In this document: in pieces, positions 1-9,200 of the stretch
How positions within the stretch are numbered: position 1 is the first letter of the stretch
Layout of the letters: every line of letters starts with the position of its first letter
Source: an uncultured Collinsella sp.
GTDB lineage: Bacteria > Actinomycetota > Coriobacteriia > Coriobacteriales > Coriobacteriaceae
Direction: 5' to 3'
DNA length: 47,096 nucleotides
Assembly: GCA_902492755.1 (NCBI GenBank)
Contig: CABUNB010000016.1
Coordinates: 1-47,096 of the forward strand
Program-made: the position numbers and the translations under genes
The notes under the pieces: generated by a model
What the model saw: the letters and a program-made list of their open reading frames with translations, nothing else
The model's database searches: none
What the model was told of the DNA's origin: nothing

Positions 1-85
1 AAGCGGTCGGCGGGGCCATTGTGGCTCTTGACAGCGGATTGGGTCATATGAGCGAGCGGACTCCAGAGCGAACAAATTGGCATGA

Positions 86-126
86 AAAGAGGACGGCATA
101 GACCTTCTGGTCATGCCGTCCTCTTT
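86..126 (-). terminator. terminator hairpin downstream of tyrS
   Basis: Arms 86-99 and 113-126 are perfect 14-bp inverted complements; the loop can pair further (101-104 with 109-112). Read on the minus strand the hairpin is followed by a short T-rich run, so it fits as the tyrS terminator. A second, outer pair (61-70 with 141-150) encloses it, and a further 12-bp hairpin (169-180 with 185-196) touches the tyrS stop codon but lacks a T tract. Positions 1-60 show nothing I can name. Confidence 0.6.
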
Positions 127-195
127 GAATGACAAGTTGTCGCTCTGGAGCCCGCGCAGCGTCGAGCTGTTACGCGGTTTGGTAAAACCGCGTAA

Positions 196-1407
196 CTAAA
201 TAAGCTTAAAGCCCTTGCGCTTGCCTACGGAGAGGGTGTCGCCCAGCTTGAGGGCGCTCGGGTCGATGTTGTAGCTCTTGGGAGCCACGGCCTTGCCGTT
301 GATCTTGACGCCGCCGCCGTCGATATCGCGACGGGCCTGGCCGGCGCTCGCCGAAAGACCCAGATCCTTGAGCAGGCCGGCGAGGTAGATCTGGCCCTCG
401 TCGTTGACGGTCAGCTCGACATGCTTCTCGGGGAAGTCGGCAAGCTGGCCCTCCTTGAACACGCGGTCGAACTCGGCCTGAGCCTCGTCACCGGCACCGG
501 CGCCGTGATAGGTGTCGCACAGATCGCGACCCAGTGCGCGCTTGAGCTCATAGGGATCGGCGGAACCGTCGGCCAGGGCAGCGTCGATCTTGTCGACCTC
601 GGCCGGGGTGAGCGAGCTGGCCAGACGATAGTACTTGCCGATCATCTCGTCGGGGATGGACATGGTCTTGCCAAACATATCCTTGGGAGCATCGGTCAGG
701 CCGATGTAGTTGCCATAGGACTTGGACATCTTGCGCACGCCGTCGGTGCCCTCGAGCAGCGGCATGGTGAGCGCGATCTGCGGCTCCATGCCCATCTTCT
801 CCATGAGCTCGCGGCCGGCGAGCAGGTTGAAGAGCTGGTCGGTGCCGCCCATCTCCACGTCGGCCTTGATCTGAACGGAGTCGAAGGCCTGCATCACGGG
901 GTACAGGAACTCGTGCAGGGCAATCGGCGTCTGAGACTGGTAGCGCTTAGTAAAGTCGTCGCGCTCAAGAATGCGGGCAACGGTGAACTTGGAGCACACC
1001 TGTAGCAGGCCGGCCAGATCCATCGAAAGGATCCAATCGCCGTTGTGCACGATGGTGGTCTTCTCGGGGTCCAGGATCTTCATGGCCTGGCTCACGTAGG
1101 TCTCGGCGTTGGCCTCGATCTGCTCCTGCGAAAGCTGCGGACGCGTGGAGTTCTTGCCCGAGGGATCGCCGATCAGCGCGGTGCCGTTGCCGATGATGAG
1201 GGTGACGTTGTGGCCCAGGTCCTGGAACTGGCGCATCTTGCGCAGCGGCACGGCATGGCCCAGGTGCAGGTCGGGGCTGGTGGGGTCGACGCCGAGCTTG
1301 ATGTTGAGGGGCTCGCCCTTCTCAAGCTTCTTGCGAAGGTCGGCCTCGGGAACGATCTGCGCGGCGCCCGAGGTGATGATACGCATTTGCTCGTCAACAG
1401 ACAGCAT
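196..1407 (-). CDS. tyrS: tyrosyl-tRNA synthetase
   Basis: This is the cytoplasmic enzyme that charges tRNA-Tyr with tyrosine at the expense of ATP. The 403-residue product has the class I signatures HLGH at residues 48-51 and KMSKS at 226-230, the tyrosine/tRNA-binding core between them, and a C-terminal S4-like RNA-binding domain (about residues 335-403, ending GKRKGFKLI). The length is normal for bacterial TyrS. I chose the ATG at 1407 because AGGAGG lies 7-8 bases upstream; the open frame continues 32 codons further but without a conserved sequence. The gene follows the U32 gene on the same strand after 96 bp. No T-box leader is visible. Confidence 0.97.
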   Translation of the reverse strand: MLSVDEQMRIITSGAAQIVPEADLRKKLEKGEPLNIKLGVDPTSPDLHLGHAVPLRKMRQFQDLGHNVTLIIGNGTALIGDPSGKNSTRPQLSQEQIEANAETYVSQAMKILDPEKTTIVHNGDWILSMDLAGLLQVCSKFTVARILERDDFTKRYQSQTPIALHEFLYPVMQAFDSVQIKADVEMGGTDQLFNLLAGRELMEKMGMEPQIALTMPLLEGTDGVRKMSKSYGNYIGLTDAPKDMFGKTMSIPDEMIGKYYRLASSLTPAEVDKIDAALADGSADPYELKRALGRDLCDTYHGAGAGDEAQAEFDRVFKEGQLADFPEKHVELTVNDEGQIYLAGLLKDLGLSASAGQARRDIDGGGVKINGKAVAPKSYNIDPSALKLGDTLSVGKRKGFKLI

Positions 1408-1503
1408 TGGGTATCCTCCTTTTGCTATAGCACCCTCACCGGATACGGCGGTGCTGGAAGTCCATAAACTCTCATATGATAACAAACTGACGCGACGCGG
1501 CAC

Positions 1504-3462
1504 CTACGACAGGAAAATCCTCGTCCTGCCGCACGCGTCAACGGCGACCGGCAGACGTGTACCGTCACGCTCGACCAGATAGCGTACCTGCCGACGGCGC
1601 AAGCAGTCGCGGCAACGGACCTGTCCCGTCGCATCGGTAGCGCAGACGCCCTCGGCGGTCAGCAGGCAGTGCTCGCACACCATAAGCTCGGGACGGTCGG
1701 CGTCGACCGGACCCCAGACGCCGGGTTCAGCAGCCAGTTCGGCAATACGCTCCGCATCATTGCCGAGCAACTCGGCCGGCAAGTACACCCGCCCCGCACC
1801 GAGTCCGCGCAGCCAGGTAAGCGTGGCCCGATTCGCGCAGAACACCGGCGCCGCCACGTCAAACGTCACGCCCAGCTCGCGAGCGATCACCACCTGTCCC
1901 AGGTTGCGGCAGACGACGCGCCCGGCACGCTGCATCAGTGAGCGGGTCCAGTCAGCGTCACCCGTGCGGCACACCTCGTCAAGCACCACAACGGCGTCGG
2001 ACAAATCAAGTTCTCCGCGCGGGTCGGCATCCATCAGCTGCCAAGCAAAAACCATGCGAGTGGGAACCGCGCACTCCACCAACTCCGTGGACGCACCGCC
2101 ATCCATCGCAACGCCCTCAAAGGGCAACACCTCAACGGCACGCGCAACGGGCGCAATCGCATCCGCCTCGGCCCGCATGCGCTCCAACACTGCCGCCGTC
2201 TGATCCAACACGCCGGCGCTGCGAATCAGGTACACCTCGCAGCCCACGTCCACTTTACGCTTACAATGCACGACGACGCGCTTCCCCGCTGCGGCATCCA
2301 CCGGGCAGGACACCTGCGGCCAGCGCTTGGGCACATCGGGACGCGCGTCGACACCCGGATAGAACCGAATCTCGAGCGTGTCACCCGCCGCCACGGCGGC
2401 GTCGAGCTCAACGGTCACCTCTTCGTGGCCCACAGCGACCAAACGCCCCACGCGCACGCCCTGGTTAATTGCGCGCTCAAAGCTCATCAGCTCGGCACCC
2501 GAACGCCCTCGCAGGTACGTATCGGTAAACCCACGGTTAAACGACCTCCCCAGCTCGCGTTCAAGCTCTTCCACGGCATCGGGGTCCCACGCGCCGTCGC
2601 GCAGCATATCGAGTGCCCGGCGCCACACCCGCACCACGTTGAATACGTAATCGGGGTTCTTCATGCGCCCCTCGATCTTGAGCGACGCCACGCCGGCATC
2701 TACAAGCTCGGGCAGATGCGCAATACCCAGATAGTCGCGCGGGCACAACAGGCGATCCCCTTCGACGGCGACAACGCTCTGCCCCGCCTCGTCCACCAGG
2801 TCGTACGCCAGACGGCACGGCTGCGTGCAGTCGCCGCGCATCGCCGAGCGCCCACGCCGCAGGGCCGAGAACTCGCACGCCCCCGAATAGCCGATGCAAA
2901 TCGCACCGTGGCAGAATACCTCGATGGGCACGCCCGTGGCACATAGCGCCGCAATCTCGTCGACCGTCAGCTCGCGTGCCGTCGTCACGCGCTCGACTCC
3001 CAGCTCATCGGCGGCAAGCCGCACGGCGCCTTCGCTATGAGCGCCCGCCTGCGTAGACAGGTGAATCTCGACCCCGGGAATCGCCGCGCGCAGCACGCAG
3101 GCCAACCCGGCATCGGCCACAATCAGAGCATCGGCGCCCAGCTCCAGTGCATGAGCTCCCAACACCACCGCGTCGGATAACTCATCGTCAAACACGAACA
3201 CGTTGAGCGTCACGTACACGCGCGCGCCATGGGCATGCGCCACGGCACAACCGCGCACAAACTCGTCATCCGTAAAGCCATGGGCGCTCACACGGGCGTT
3301 AAAGCCGCCCAACCCCGCATAGATGGCATCGGCGCCCGCGGCGATGGCCGCAAGCATCTGGTCGAGCCCGCCCGCCGGCGCCAGCAGCTCGGGCAGCGCC
3401 GCACCGGCAGCATCCAATCCAGTCTTGTGTTGTCCGCTCGGCCCCATCGTCCGAATCGCCAT
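1504..3462 (-). CDS. peptidase U32 family protein (RNA-hydroxylation type)
   Basis: The 652-residue product belongs to peptidase family U32, whose characterised members (RlhA, TrhP/YegQ) act in hydroxylation of rRNA or tRNA rather than as proteases. Visible are the N-terminal TIM-barrel start (PELLAPAGGLDQMLAAI), the family signature around GACEFSALRRGRSAMRGDC with cysteines that may bind an Fe-S cluster, and a long C-terminal extension that ends with two CxxC pairs (CEHC, CRDC). The length fits the long, two-part U32 proteins. The ATG at 3462 has AAGGAG seven bases upstream. It is divergent from the penicillin-binding protein and upstream of tyrS on the same strand. The precise RNA target cannot be told from sequence. 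Confidence 0.9.
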   Translation of the reverse strand: MAIRTMGPSGQHKTGLDAAGAALPELLAPAGGLDQMLAAIAAGADAIYAGLGGFNARVSAHGFTDDEFVRGCAVAHAHGARVYVTLNVFVFDDELSDAVVLGAHALELGADALIVADAGLACVLRAAIPGVEIHLSTQAGAHSEGAVRLAADELGVERVTTARELTVDEIAALCATGVPIEVFCHGAICIGYSGACEFSALRRGRSAMRGDCTQPCRLAYDLVDEAGQSVVAVEGDRLLCPRDYLGIAHLPELVDAGVASLKIEGRMKNPDYVFNVVRVWRRALDMLRDGAWDPDAVEELERELGRSFNRGFTDTYLRGRSGAELMSFERAINQGVRVGRLVAVGHEEVTVELDAAVAAGDTLEIRFYPGVDARPDVPKRWPQVSCPVDAAAGKRVVVHCKRKVDVGCEVYLIRSAGVLDQTAAVLERMRAEADAIAPVARAVEVLPFEGVAMDGGASTELVECAVPTRMVFAWQLMDADPRGELDLSDAVVVLDEVCRTGDADWTRSLMQRAGRVVCRNLGQVVIARELGVTFDVAAPVFCANRATLTWLRGLGAGRVYLPAELLGNDAERIAELAAEPGVWGPVDADRPELMVCEHCLLTAEGVCATDATGQVRCRDCLRRRQVRYLVERDGTRLPVAVDACGRTRIFLS

Positions 3463-3576
3463 CGACAAACTCCTTACCAAGGTATGCATTCACTCTGAAA
3501 AATGCCGCCTTCCAGCATACACGAGGCCTCGCGCACCCCGTTTGGTTTATCGTGTAATAACTTATGTCCATCCTGC

Positions 3577-3600
3577 CCCGACGGCACATCCGCCGTCGGG
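3577..3600 (+). promoter_or_regulatory. hairpin in the 5' leader of the PBP gene
   Basis: CCCGACGGC (3577-3585) pairs perfectly with GCCGTCGGG (3592-3600) across a 6-base loop. It lies 11 bases before the GGAGG and 24 before the ATG of the PBP gene, so it could affect initiation or mRNA stability. The 162-bp gap it sits in separates two divergent genes and must hold both promoters; I see no clear -35/-10 pair. Confidence 0.4.
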
Positions 3601-3624
3601 CACGACATACCTGGAGGTCAATAT

Positions 3625-5823
3625 ATGGGTCCTCGCCAACGACAGGGACGCAGCCGTTCAAAGACGCATGCCCTGCCCATAATCCTGCTCTCGTTTTTGG
3701 GCTTTTTGCTTATCGCGGGCGTGGCATTTGGCATCGGCATGGTCGGCAACGTCAACCGCTGGCTGTCCGATCTGCCCGACTACACCGACGCCAATGCGTA
3801 TCTGGTGAGCGAGCCCACCGAGATCGTCGACTGCAACGGCAACAAGATCGCGAGCTTCTACACGCAAAACCGCAAGTCCATCACCAAGGACGAGGTCTCC
3901 CCCTACGTGCTGCAGGGCACCGTTGACGTCGAGGACGAGCGCTTCTACGAGCACGGCGGTATCGACCTGTGGGGTATCGCGCGTGCTGCGGTGGCAACCC
4001 TCGGCGGCGGGCACGAAGGCGCCTCGACTATCACCCAGCAGCTGGTGCGCAACACCATCCTGCAGGAGGAGCAGTTCGACTCGACCATCGAGCGTAAGGT
4101 ACGCGAGGCCTACATCGCCGTAAAGATGGAGGATATGTACTCCAAAGACGAGATCCTCATGATGTACCTCAACACCATCTATTACGGCCACGGCGCCTAC
4201 GGCATCGAGGCCGCAGCCGAGACCTATCTGTCCAAGAGCGCCGCCGACCTCACCCTGAGCGAGGCCGCGCTGCTCATCGGCCTTCCCAACTCGCCCTCGC
4301 AGTACGACCCCACGGTCAACCCCGACCTGGCGCTGTCCCGTCGCAACAAGGTCCTCGACAACATGTTGCGTCTGGGCCACATTACGCAGGAGGAGCACGA
4401 TGCCGCACAGGCCGAGCCCATCACCCTCAACGTGACCGAAATCTCGGGCAGCGGCGTCGATGTATACTCGCAGCCCTACTTTGTCGCCTATGTTAAGCAG
4501 CTGCTGGAGCAGGAGTTCTCGACCGACGTGCTCTTTAAGGGCGGCCTGACCGTCAAGACCACCATCGACCCCACGATGCAGCAGGTGGCAGAGAATGCCG
4601 TTCGCGAGCAGCTCGACACGCTCTCGCTCGACGGCCTGGACATGGGCATGGTCGTCGTCGATCCCAAGACCGGCTACATCAAGTGCATGGTGGGCGGCTA
4701 CGACTACAACGCCGACGAGAACCACGTAAACCATGCCACGGCCAAGCGTCCCGTCGGCTCCACCTTCAAGGCCTTTACGCTGGCAACTGCCATCCAAAAC
4801 GGCATGAACCCCAACGTCACCCTCAACTGCAACTCGCCGCTCAAGGCCAAGGGCACCACGACCGAGGTCCAAAACTACGCCCACCATAGCTATGGCAACA
4901 TCACGCTTAAGCAGGCAACGGCATACTCCTCCAACACCGGCTACATCCAGGTGGCGGAAGCCGTCGGCAACAGCAAGATCATCTCGCTCGTCAAAAAGCT
5001 CGGCATCGATCCCGCCAAGGACAACATCGAGGACGTTCCCGTCATGACGCTCGGCACTGGCTCGATCTCGCCGCTCGAGATGGCCGCCGCCTACGCGACG
5101 TTTGCCAACGGCGGCTACTATCGTCAGCCGATCGCCATCACCGAGATTGACTCTCGTACCGGTTCGGTGCTGTACCAGCACACGGACAATCCCTCACAGG
5201 TGCTTACCGAGGGCGAGGCCGCCGCGGTCACCGATGTTCTGTCCGGCGTCATGCAGGGCAGCGGTACAGGTGCTGCTGGCGCCCTGAGCGTCAACCAGCC
5301 CTATGCCGGCAAAACGGGCACCACCGACAACACCACCAACCTGTGGTTCTGCGGCTATACCCCGCAGCTGGCGTGCGCCCTGTGGACCGGCTATTCCGCA
5401 GGTGAGATCCCCATCCAAAAATACGGCACGGACCTGCTGGGCGACAGCACCAACCTGCCTGTCTTTAAGCGGTTTATGAACACCGTTCTGACCGGTACCG
5501 AGCGCGAGGAGTTTGCGACCGGAACGGCGCCCACCTACAAGAACAACAGCGTCTGGAAGTTCTACGGCACCAACAACACCAAGAAGACGGAGAACGACGA
5601 CAAGGACAAGAACGAGGACGAAGAGGAAACCACCACAACGACTACCACGACGACCACGACGACCGAGACCACGGGCGGCGACACCACCGGCGGCACCGGA
5701 ACGACCGGTGGCTCGACGGGCGGCTCCACTGGTGGTTCGACCGGCGGCGATGGCGGCACGCCTACGCCCACGCCTACGCCCACTCCCGACCCCTCGCCCA
5801 CGCCTGACGATACGGTCGGCTAG
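3625..5823 (+). CDS. class A penicillin-binding protein (transglycosylase/transpeptidase)
   Basis: This bifunctional enzyme polymerises and cross-links peptidoglycan outside the membrane. The 732-residue product has a basic cytoplasmic start, one signal-anchor helix (about residues 16-40), a GT51 transglycosylase domain (EDERFYEHGG with its catalytic Glu near 103; GASTITQQL near 132), and a transpeptidase domain with STFK (Ser about 379), SSN (about 435-437) and KTG (about 563-565). All catalytic motifs are present. The tail from about residue 655 is acidic/Lys-rich, then Thr runs, Gly-Ser-Thr repeats and a Thr-Pro repeat, probably a wall-spanning linker. The ATG at 3625 has CTGGAGG eight bases upstream; the open frame extends 41 codons further without support. 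Confidence 0.95.
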   Translation: MGPRQRQGRSRSKTHALPIILLSFLGFLLIAGVAFGIGMVGNVNRWLSDLPDYTDANAYLVSEPTEIVDCNGNKIASFYTQNRKSITKDEVSPYVLQGTVDVEDERFYEHGGIDLWGIARAAVATLGGGHEGASTITQQLVRNTILQEEQFDSTIERKVREAYIAVKMEDMYSKDEILMMYLNTIYYGHGAYGIEAAAETYLSKSAADLTLSEAALLIGLPNSPSQYDPTVNPDLALSRRNKVLDNMLRLGHITQEEHDAAQAEPITLNVTEISGSGVDVYSQPYFVAYVKQLLEQEFSTDVLFKGGLTVKTTIDPTMQQVAENAVREQLDTLSLDGLDMGMVVVDPKTGYIKCMVGGYDYNADENHVNHATAKRPVGSTFKAFTLATAIQNGMNPNVTLNCNSPLKAKGTTTEVQNYAHHSYGNITLKQATAYSSNTGYIQVAEAVGNSKIISLVKKLGIDPAKDNIEDVPVMTLGTGSISPLEMAAAYATFANGGYYRQPIAITEIDSRTGSVLYQHTDNPSQVLTEGEAAAVTDVLSGVMQGSGTGAAGALSVNQPYAGKTGTTDNTTNLWFCGYTPQLACALWTGYSAGEIPIQKYGTDLLGDSTNLPVFKRFMNTVLTGTEREEFATGTAPTYKNNSVWKFYGTNNTKKTENDDKDKNEDEEETTTTTTTTTTTTETTGGDTTGGTGTTGGSTGGSTGGSTGGDGGTPTPTPTPTPDPSPTPDDTVG

Positions 5824-5846
5824 AAATTCATCCGGCCATTAGCAAC

Positions 5847-5889
5847 AAGGCCCCCGAGCAGCTTATTAAAGTGCTCGGGGGCCTTTTAA
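5847..5889 (+). terminator. intrinsic terminator of the PBP gene
   Basis: A 14-bp perfect stem (5847-5860 with 5872-5885) is followed by TTTT and a T/A-rich tract. It lies 24 bp after the stop codon. Confidence 0.9.
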
Positions 5890-5928
5890 TTTAAAGTGAC
5901 CTGGTGGACGGTCTTTATACCGGCAAAC

Positions 5929-5964
5929 AAAAAAGGGGGGGTACCGACCAACGTCGATACCCCT
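5929..5964 (-). terminator. intrinsic terminator of argR
   Basis: Read leftward, GGGGTA/TACCCC (958-963 with 938-943 in the 5-kb block) and an inner CGAC/GTCG pair form a stem followed by a run of six or more T. It lies 50 bp after the argR stop. Confidence 0.85.
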
Positions 5965-6013
5965 TACAAGCCACCATGTCACGCGCACAGTGCCGAGCGC
6001 ACGACCCGCACGC

Positions 6014-6451
6014 CTACTTGCGAGAATTGCTCAGCTTATTGATCAGCGCCTCAAGACGCTCGCCGTCCTCGGCCGTCTGGGCAATAACCAAAATCGTATC
6101 GTTGCCGGCAAGCGAGCCAAGCACATCGGGCAACTCTGCCGCATCAACGGCGGCGGCGATGCCGGAAGCCGTGCCAGGCTGAGCCTTGATCATAACCAGA
6201 TTATCGGTACGCAGAACGCCCGTTACAAGCTCGGAAACCATACGCTGCAGGTGCAGGTCCTCTGCCAGAACATAGATGCCCTCAGGGAGCTTACGCAGCC
6301 CCATGTCGGCAATATCGCGAGAGACAGTCGCCTGCGTGCAATCAAAGCCCATAGCGCGGAGCTCATCGACCAGCACGCGCTGCGTTCGGACGTCCTTATT
6401 GCGCACAATATCTCTAATGGCATCCTGGCGCCCATTGCGTTTTTTAGCCAT
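6014..6451 (-). CDS. argR: arginine repressor ArgR
   Basis: ArgR is an arginine-sensing hexameric repressor that binds ARG-box operators of arginine genes and often its own. The 145-residue product has the N-terminal winged helix-turn-helix (VDELRAMGFDCTQATVSRDI) and the C-terminal oligomerisation/arginine-binding part with the GTASGIAAAVD and LGSLAGNDTILV segments. The length is typical (about 150). The ATG at 6451 is preceded by GGAGAGAGGG. No arginine biosynthesis genes are adjacent, so it acts in trans. A 15-base perfect palindrome sits 34 bp upstream of the start and could serve autoregulation. Confidence 0.95.
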   Translation of the reverse strand: MAKKRNGRQDAIRDIVRNKDVRTQRVLVDELRAMGFDCTQATVSRDIADMGLRKLPEGIYVLAEDLHLQRMVSELVTGVLRTDNLVMIKAQPGTASGIAAAVDAAELPDVLGSLAGNDTILVIAQTAEDGERLEALINKLSNSRK

Positions 6452-6484
6452 ACAAACCCTCTCTCCAAAAGATGGCGGAGACAA

Positions 6485-6499
6485 TCAATCAGTGATTGA
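6485..6499. promoter_or_regulatory. 15-base palindrome upstream of argR
   Basis: TCAATCAGTGATTGA is perfectly symmetric and lies 34 bp before the argR start. It is close in size and A/T-rich symmetry to an ARG-box half pair but does not match the E. coli consensus. It is my candidate ArgR operator. Confidence 0.4.
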
Positions 6500-6539
6500 A
6501 TAGTTTAACGCTTTTTGAAGGCTTTTGTGTATAAGAACG

Positions 6540-6577
6540 CATTTCGAAACAATTCTATGCAAGTTTGTTTCGAAATG
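6540..6577. repeat. 12-bp inverted repeat between the glycosyltransferase gene and argR
   Basis: CATTTCGAAACA (6540-6551) and TGTTTCGAAATG (6566-6577) are perfect inverted copies separated by 14 bases. Each arm itself contains the palindrome TTTCGAAA. There is no T run beside it, so a regulator-binding site is more likely than a terminator. Confidence 0.5.
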
Positions 6578-6583
6578 AGCCGT

Positions 6584-7624
6584 TTAGGCGGTTTTTGCGC
6601 CCGTCCGGTTAAGAAAAGCTGCCAGATGCGTACACATCACGCAGCGCGCGGGCTTGGCGCTGGCGATCGGCCCAAACAACAGACCGAGCCCCCGATGGTT
6701 ATCCTTGAGCGCGGCGACCATCTGACGGGTTCGAGGCGCATCGAGCATATCACGCATGCGGGCGGAACGCTCGATTGACGACACCCCATGCGGGCTCAGA
6801 CACAAATTCTCGATGCAGGCGACCAGTCCGGCAAAGTAGAACTTTTGGCTTGCCAGCTTGAGCCGACCACCGCTGTCTGCTTCCGAGAGTGAGTCCGCAA
6901 GCTCGTCGAGCGCTCGAGTGTCATCGGATACCTTGGCATACATGGTGGGATCAAAGGCATCTGTAAGTTTAGGTGCCGCCGTGTGGAAACAAGCATCGCC
7001 GCAGCCGGACACGCATCGTGTCTGCGAAAGCGCGCATGCCATAAACCCAACTGTGCGAAACACCTTGTCGCACAAAAGGCATGCCTCAAACAGCGAGCGG
7101 CTGTACATCACACCAGAGGTCTGAACGACTAGGCCGCCTAAAATCAACTGAGGCAGCCCGGCCACCATCGAAGATTTGCTATCAATGGAAATATGAGCAG
7201 CATCCAAGACGCGCGAATGGCGCTCTCGATGTGCATCATAGCGGTCGAGCGACACCGTGGGGAGCACTATGTCTGCCGTAGTATCGCACGCGATATTGAC
7301 CATCTTGGAAAGGGACTGCGGAGCAAACCACTCATCGGCGTTCATAGCGATGATTTGAGAGCCGCGCGAGGCAGCAAAACCGGCACGAAGACAAGCGCCG
7401 CGCTTCGCGTCCTCGACGTCAATCAAATCAATATGGATGTCCCTGTCGGCAGCAACTTGAAGCGAATGGCGCACACCGGGCGCAGCATCGCGGCAGACAA
7501 CGACAATCTGCAAATCGTAGAGGTCTTGGTTCTGGATACTCTCGAGCGCACGCATCGCATAGCTGGGCGAACCTTCTACCACAAGGATCACCGAAAGTCG
7601 CGGATGCGAGCCACGTCGAACCAA
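6584..7624 (-). CDS. family 2 glycosyltransferase
   Basis: The 346-residue product has the N-terminal GT-A fold of family 2 glycosyltransferases: LSVILVVEGSPSYAMRALESIQNQ, then a nucleotide-sugar-binding region, and NADEWF in place of the usual DxD-type motif (about residues 95-100). Such enzymes transfer a sugar from an NDP donor to cell-surface polysaccharide or lipid acceptors. The acceptor is unknown. No membrane segment is evident; the C-terminal half is poorly conserved and Cys/Ala-rich. The start is TTG at 7624 with GAGAGGAC upstream; a later start is possible. It follows truA on the same strand after a 161-bp gap in which I see no gene. Confidence 0.75.
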   Translation of the reverse strand: MVRRGSHPRLSVILVVEGSPSYAMRALESIQNQDLYDLQIVVVCRDAAPGVRHSLQVAADRDIHIDLIDVEDAKRGACLRAGFAASRGSQIIAMNADEWFAPQSLSKMVNIACDTTADIVLPTVSLDRYDAHRERHSRVLDAAHISIDSKSSMVAGLPQLILGGLVVQTSGVMYSRSLFEACLLCDKVFRTVGFMACALSQTRCVSGCGDACFHTAAPKLTDAFDPTMYAKVSDDTRALDELADSLSEADSGGRLKLASQKFYFAGLVACIENLCLSPHGVSSIERSARMRDMLDAPRTRQMVAALKDNHRGLGLLFGPIASAKPARCVMCTHLAAFLNRTGAKTA

Positions 7625-7785
7625 GTTATCCGTCCTCTCGACAGCAGTGAATCAAACTGTCGTTCATGGTACACCCCGGCAATAAAAGCAATGAGACACC
7701 GGTTGTATTGCACGCCAAGAACAGATGTTGCACACGCGCAGCCCACAGATGACAGGTGCCGACGCACGACGCGCCGAGCCCTCCC

Positions 7786-8610
7786 CTAGTCGAGCACGAC
7801 AAGCTCGGCGGGATCGTAATCCACGCCCATAAACGTAAGGCCGCAGGCAGGAGCCGTGGGGCCCGCAGCGGTACGGTCGCAAGCATCGATGACCTCGCGC
7901 ATCCACTCGGGTTCACGGCGATGCATGCCAATCTCGACAAGCGTGCCCACGATCGTGCGGACCATCGAATGCAGAAACGCATTGCCCTCGATGGTAAACG
8001 TCAGGATGTCCTCGCCAAACGCAACCTCATGGCCAAACTCGGCACGCATCACGCAGCGGTGCGTGGGCTTGCCCACGGCAGACGCCACCTTGCAAAAGCT
8101 CTTGAAGTCCTGCTCGCCCAGCAGCGCGGGACAGGCCGCAGACATCGCCTCAACATCCAATGGGTAGCGATGCCACCACACCGCACCGCGCGAAAGCACA
8201 GGGCGCGCGTCGCGATCGGCAATACGGTACGTATACGTACGGGAACGCGCATCAAAGCGTGCAGAAAAGCCTTTACGGGCCTTGTAGACCTCGTTTATGG
8301 CGATATCTTTGGGCAGGAGGGCATCCATGGCCCTCAGCCACCTACGGCGCGTCAAAGCCAACTCAGCGTCCGTTACGGGCACGCTGATAAACTGTGCCAC
8401 CGCATGCACGCCGGCATCGGTACGTCCCGCACACGTCAGGTCGATCGGACGGCGCAGGAGCGTCTCAATAGCTCGACGTAGCTCACCCGCAACCGTCGTC
8501 TGTCCCGGCTGCTCGGCAAATCCGCTATACGACGAGCCATCATAGGCCACGCGAAATACGAGTGTGGCGTCAAGCTCGGAAATCGAATTGAAATCAGACG
8601 GCGCAGTCAT
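7786..8610 (-). CDS. truA: tRNA pseudouridine(38-40) synthase
   Basis: TruA isomerises uridines 38-40 in the anticodon arm of tRNAs. The 274-residue product carries the family motif CAGRTDAGVHA with the catalytic Asp at about residue 65, and the start FRVAYDGSSYSGF typical of TruA. The length is normal. The ATG at 8610 follows GGGAGC at the right distance; an upstream TTG at 8625 is less likely. In many bacteria truA follows rplQ, as here, but a strong terminator separates the two. Confidence 0.96.
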   Translation of the reverse strand: MTAPSDFNSISELDATLVFRVAYDGSSYSGFAEQPGQTTVAGELRRAIETLLRRPIDLTCAGRTDAGVHAVAQFISVPVTDAELALTRRRWLRAMDALLPKDIAINEVYKARKGFSARFDARSRTYTYRIADRDARPVLSRGAVWWHRYPLDVEAMSAACPALLGEQDFKSFCKVASAVGKPTHRCVMRAEFGHEVAFGEDILTFTIEGNAFLHSMVRTIVGTLVEIGMHRREPEWMREVIDACDRTAAGPTAPACGLTFMGVDYDPAELVVLD

Positions 8611-8643
8611 GGGCGCTCCCAACAAACAAGCAACGGTATCGCG

Positions 8644-8676
8644 ACAAAAAAAGAGGGGTACGCGAACGTACCCCTC
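8644..8676 (-). terminator. terminator of the ribosomal protein operon
   Basis: GAGGGGTACG (8653-8662) and CGTACCCCTC (8667-8676) form a perfect 10-bp stem with a CGAA loop. Read leftward it is followed by seven T. It lies 26 bp after the rplQ stop and before the truA start. Confidence 0.95.
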
Positions 8677-8702
8677 GAATATAGCCTATGCAGACGGATT
8701 GT

Positions 8703-9170
8703 CTACTCAGCGGTCTCCTCAGCAGGAGCCTCCTCGACAGCCTCGACCTTCTTGGGAGCAGCGGCCTTCTTGGGGGCCGGAGCAGCCTTCTTAGCCTTAG
8801 GCGTGCAAGGCTCGGTGACGAGCTCCATGATAACGATGGGAGCGTTGTCGCCCTTGCGGTTACCGAGCTTCATGATGCGGGTGTAACCGCCGTTGCGGTC
8901 CTGCCACATGCCCTGAGCAGCCTTGTCGAAGATCTCGGCAACGAGCTGCTTATCGCCGAGCTTGGCGATAGCCAGACGACGAGAGTGCAGGTCGCCCTTC
9001 TTGGCCCAGGTGATGATCGGATCGACGACCGAACGCAGCGCCTTAGCGCGGGTCTCGGTGGTCTTGATGCGGTCGTTCTCGAAGAGGGCCTTAGCAAGGC
9101 TCTTCTTCATGGCCTTGGTGTGGCTCGCATCGGTGCCGAGCTTCAGGCCCTTCTTAACGTTATGACGCAT
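8703..9170 (-). CDS. rplQ: 50S ribosomal protein L17
   Basis: L17 lines the peptide exit side of the 50S subunit. The first 115 or so residues (MRHNVKKGLKLGTDASHTKAM onward, ending with the IVIMELV strand) match the whole bacterial L17 fold. A further ~35-residue Ala/Lys/Glu-rich tail (KAAPAPKKAAAPKK, then acidic) makes it 155 residues; such tails are common in actinobacteria. It is the last gene of the cluster, 30 bp after rpoA. Confidence 0.97.
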   Translation of the reverse strand: MRHNVKKGLKLGTDASHTKAMKKSLAKALFENDRIKTTETRAKALRSVVDPIITWAKKGDLHSRRLAIAKLGDKQLVAEIFDKAAQGMWQDRNGGYTRIMKLGNRKGDNAPIVIMELVTEPCTPKAKKAAPAPKKAAAPKKVEAVEEAPAEETAE

Positions 9171-9200
9171 GGTCTAGTTTCTCCTCAAATATGCGAAGCA

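Noticed and set aside
1408..1503. T-box leader for tyrS
   Set aside because: The gap is only 96 bp and shows no T-box sequence or tyrosine specifier stem-loop; only a weak 6-bp stem is seen.
7626..7982. 118-codon leftward frame between the glycosyltransferase gene and truA
   Set aside because: More than half overlaps truA in another frame; the rest has no homology or ribosome site that I can see.
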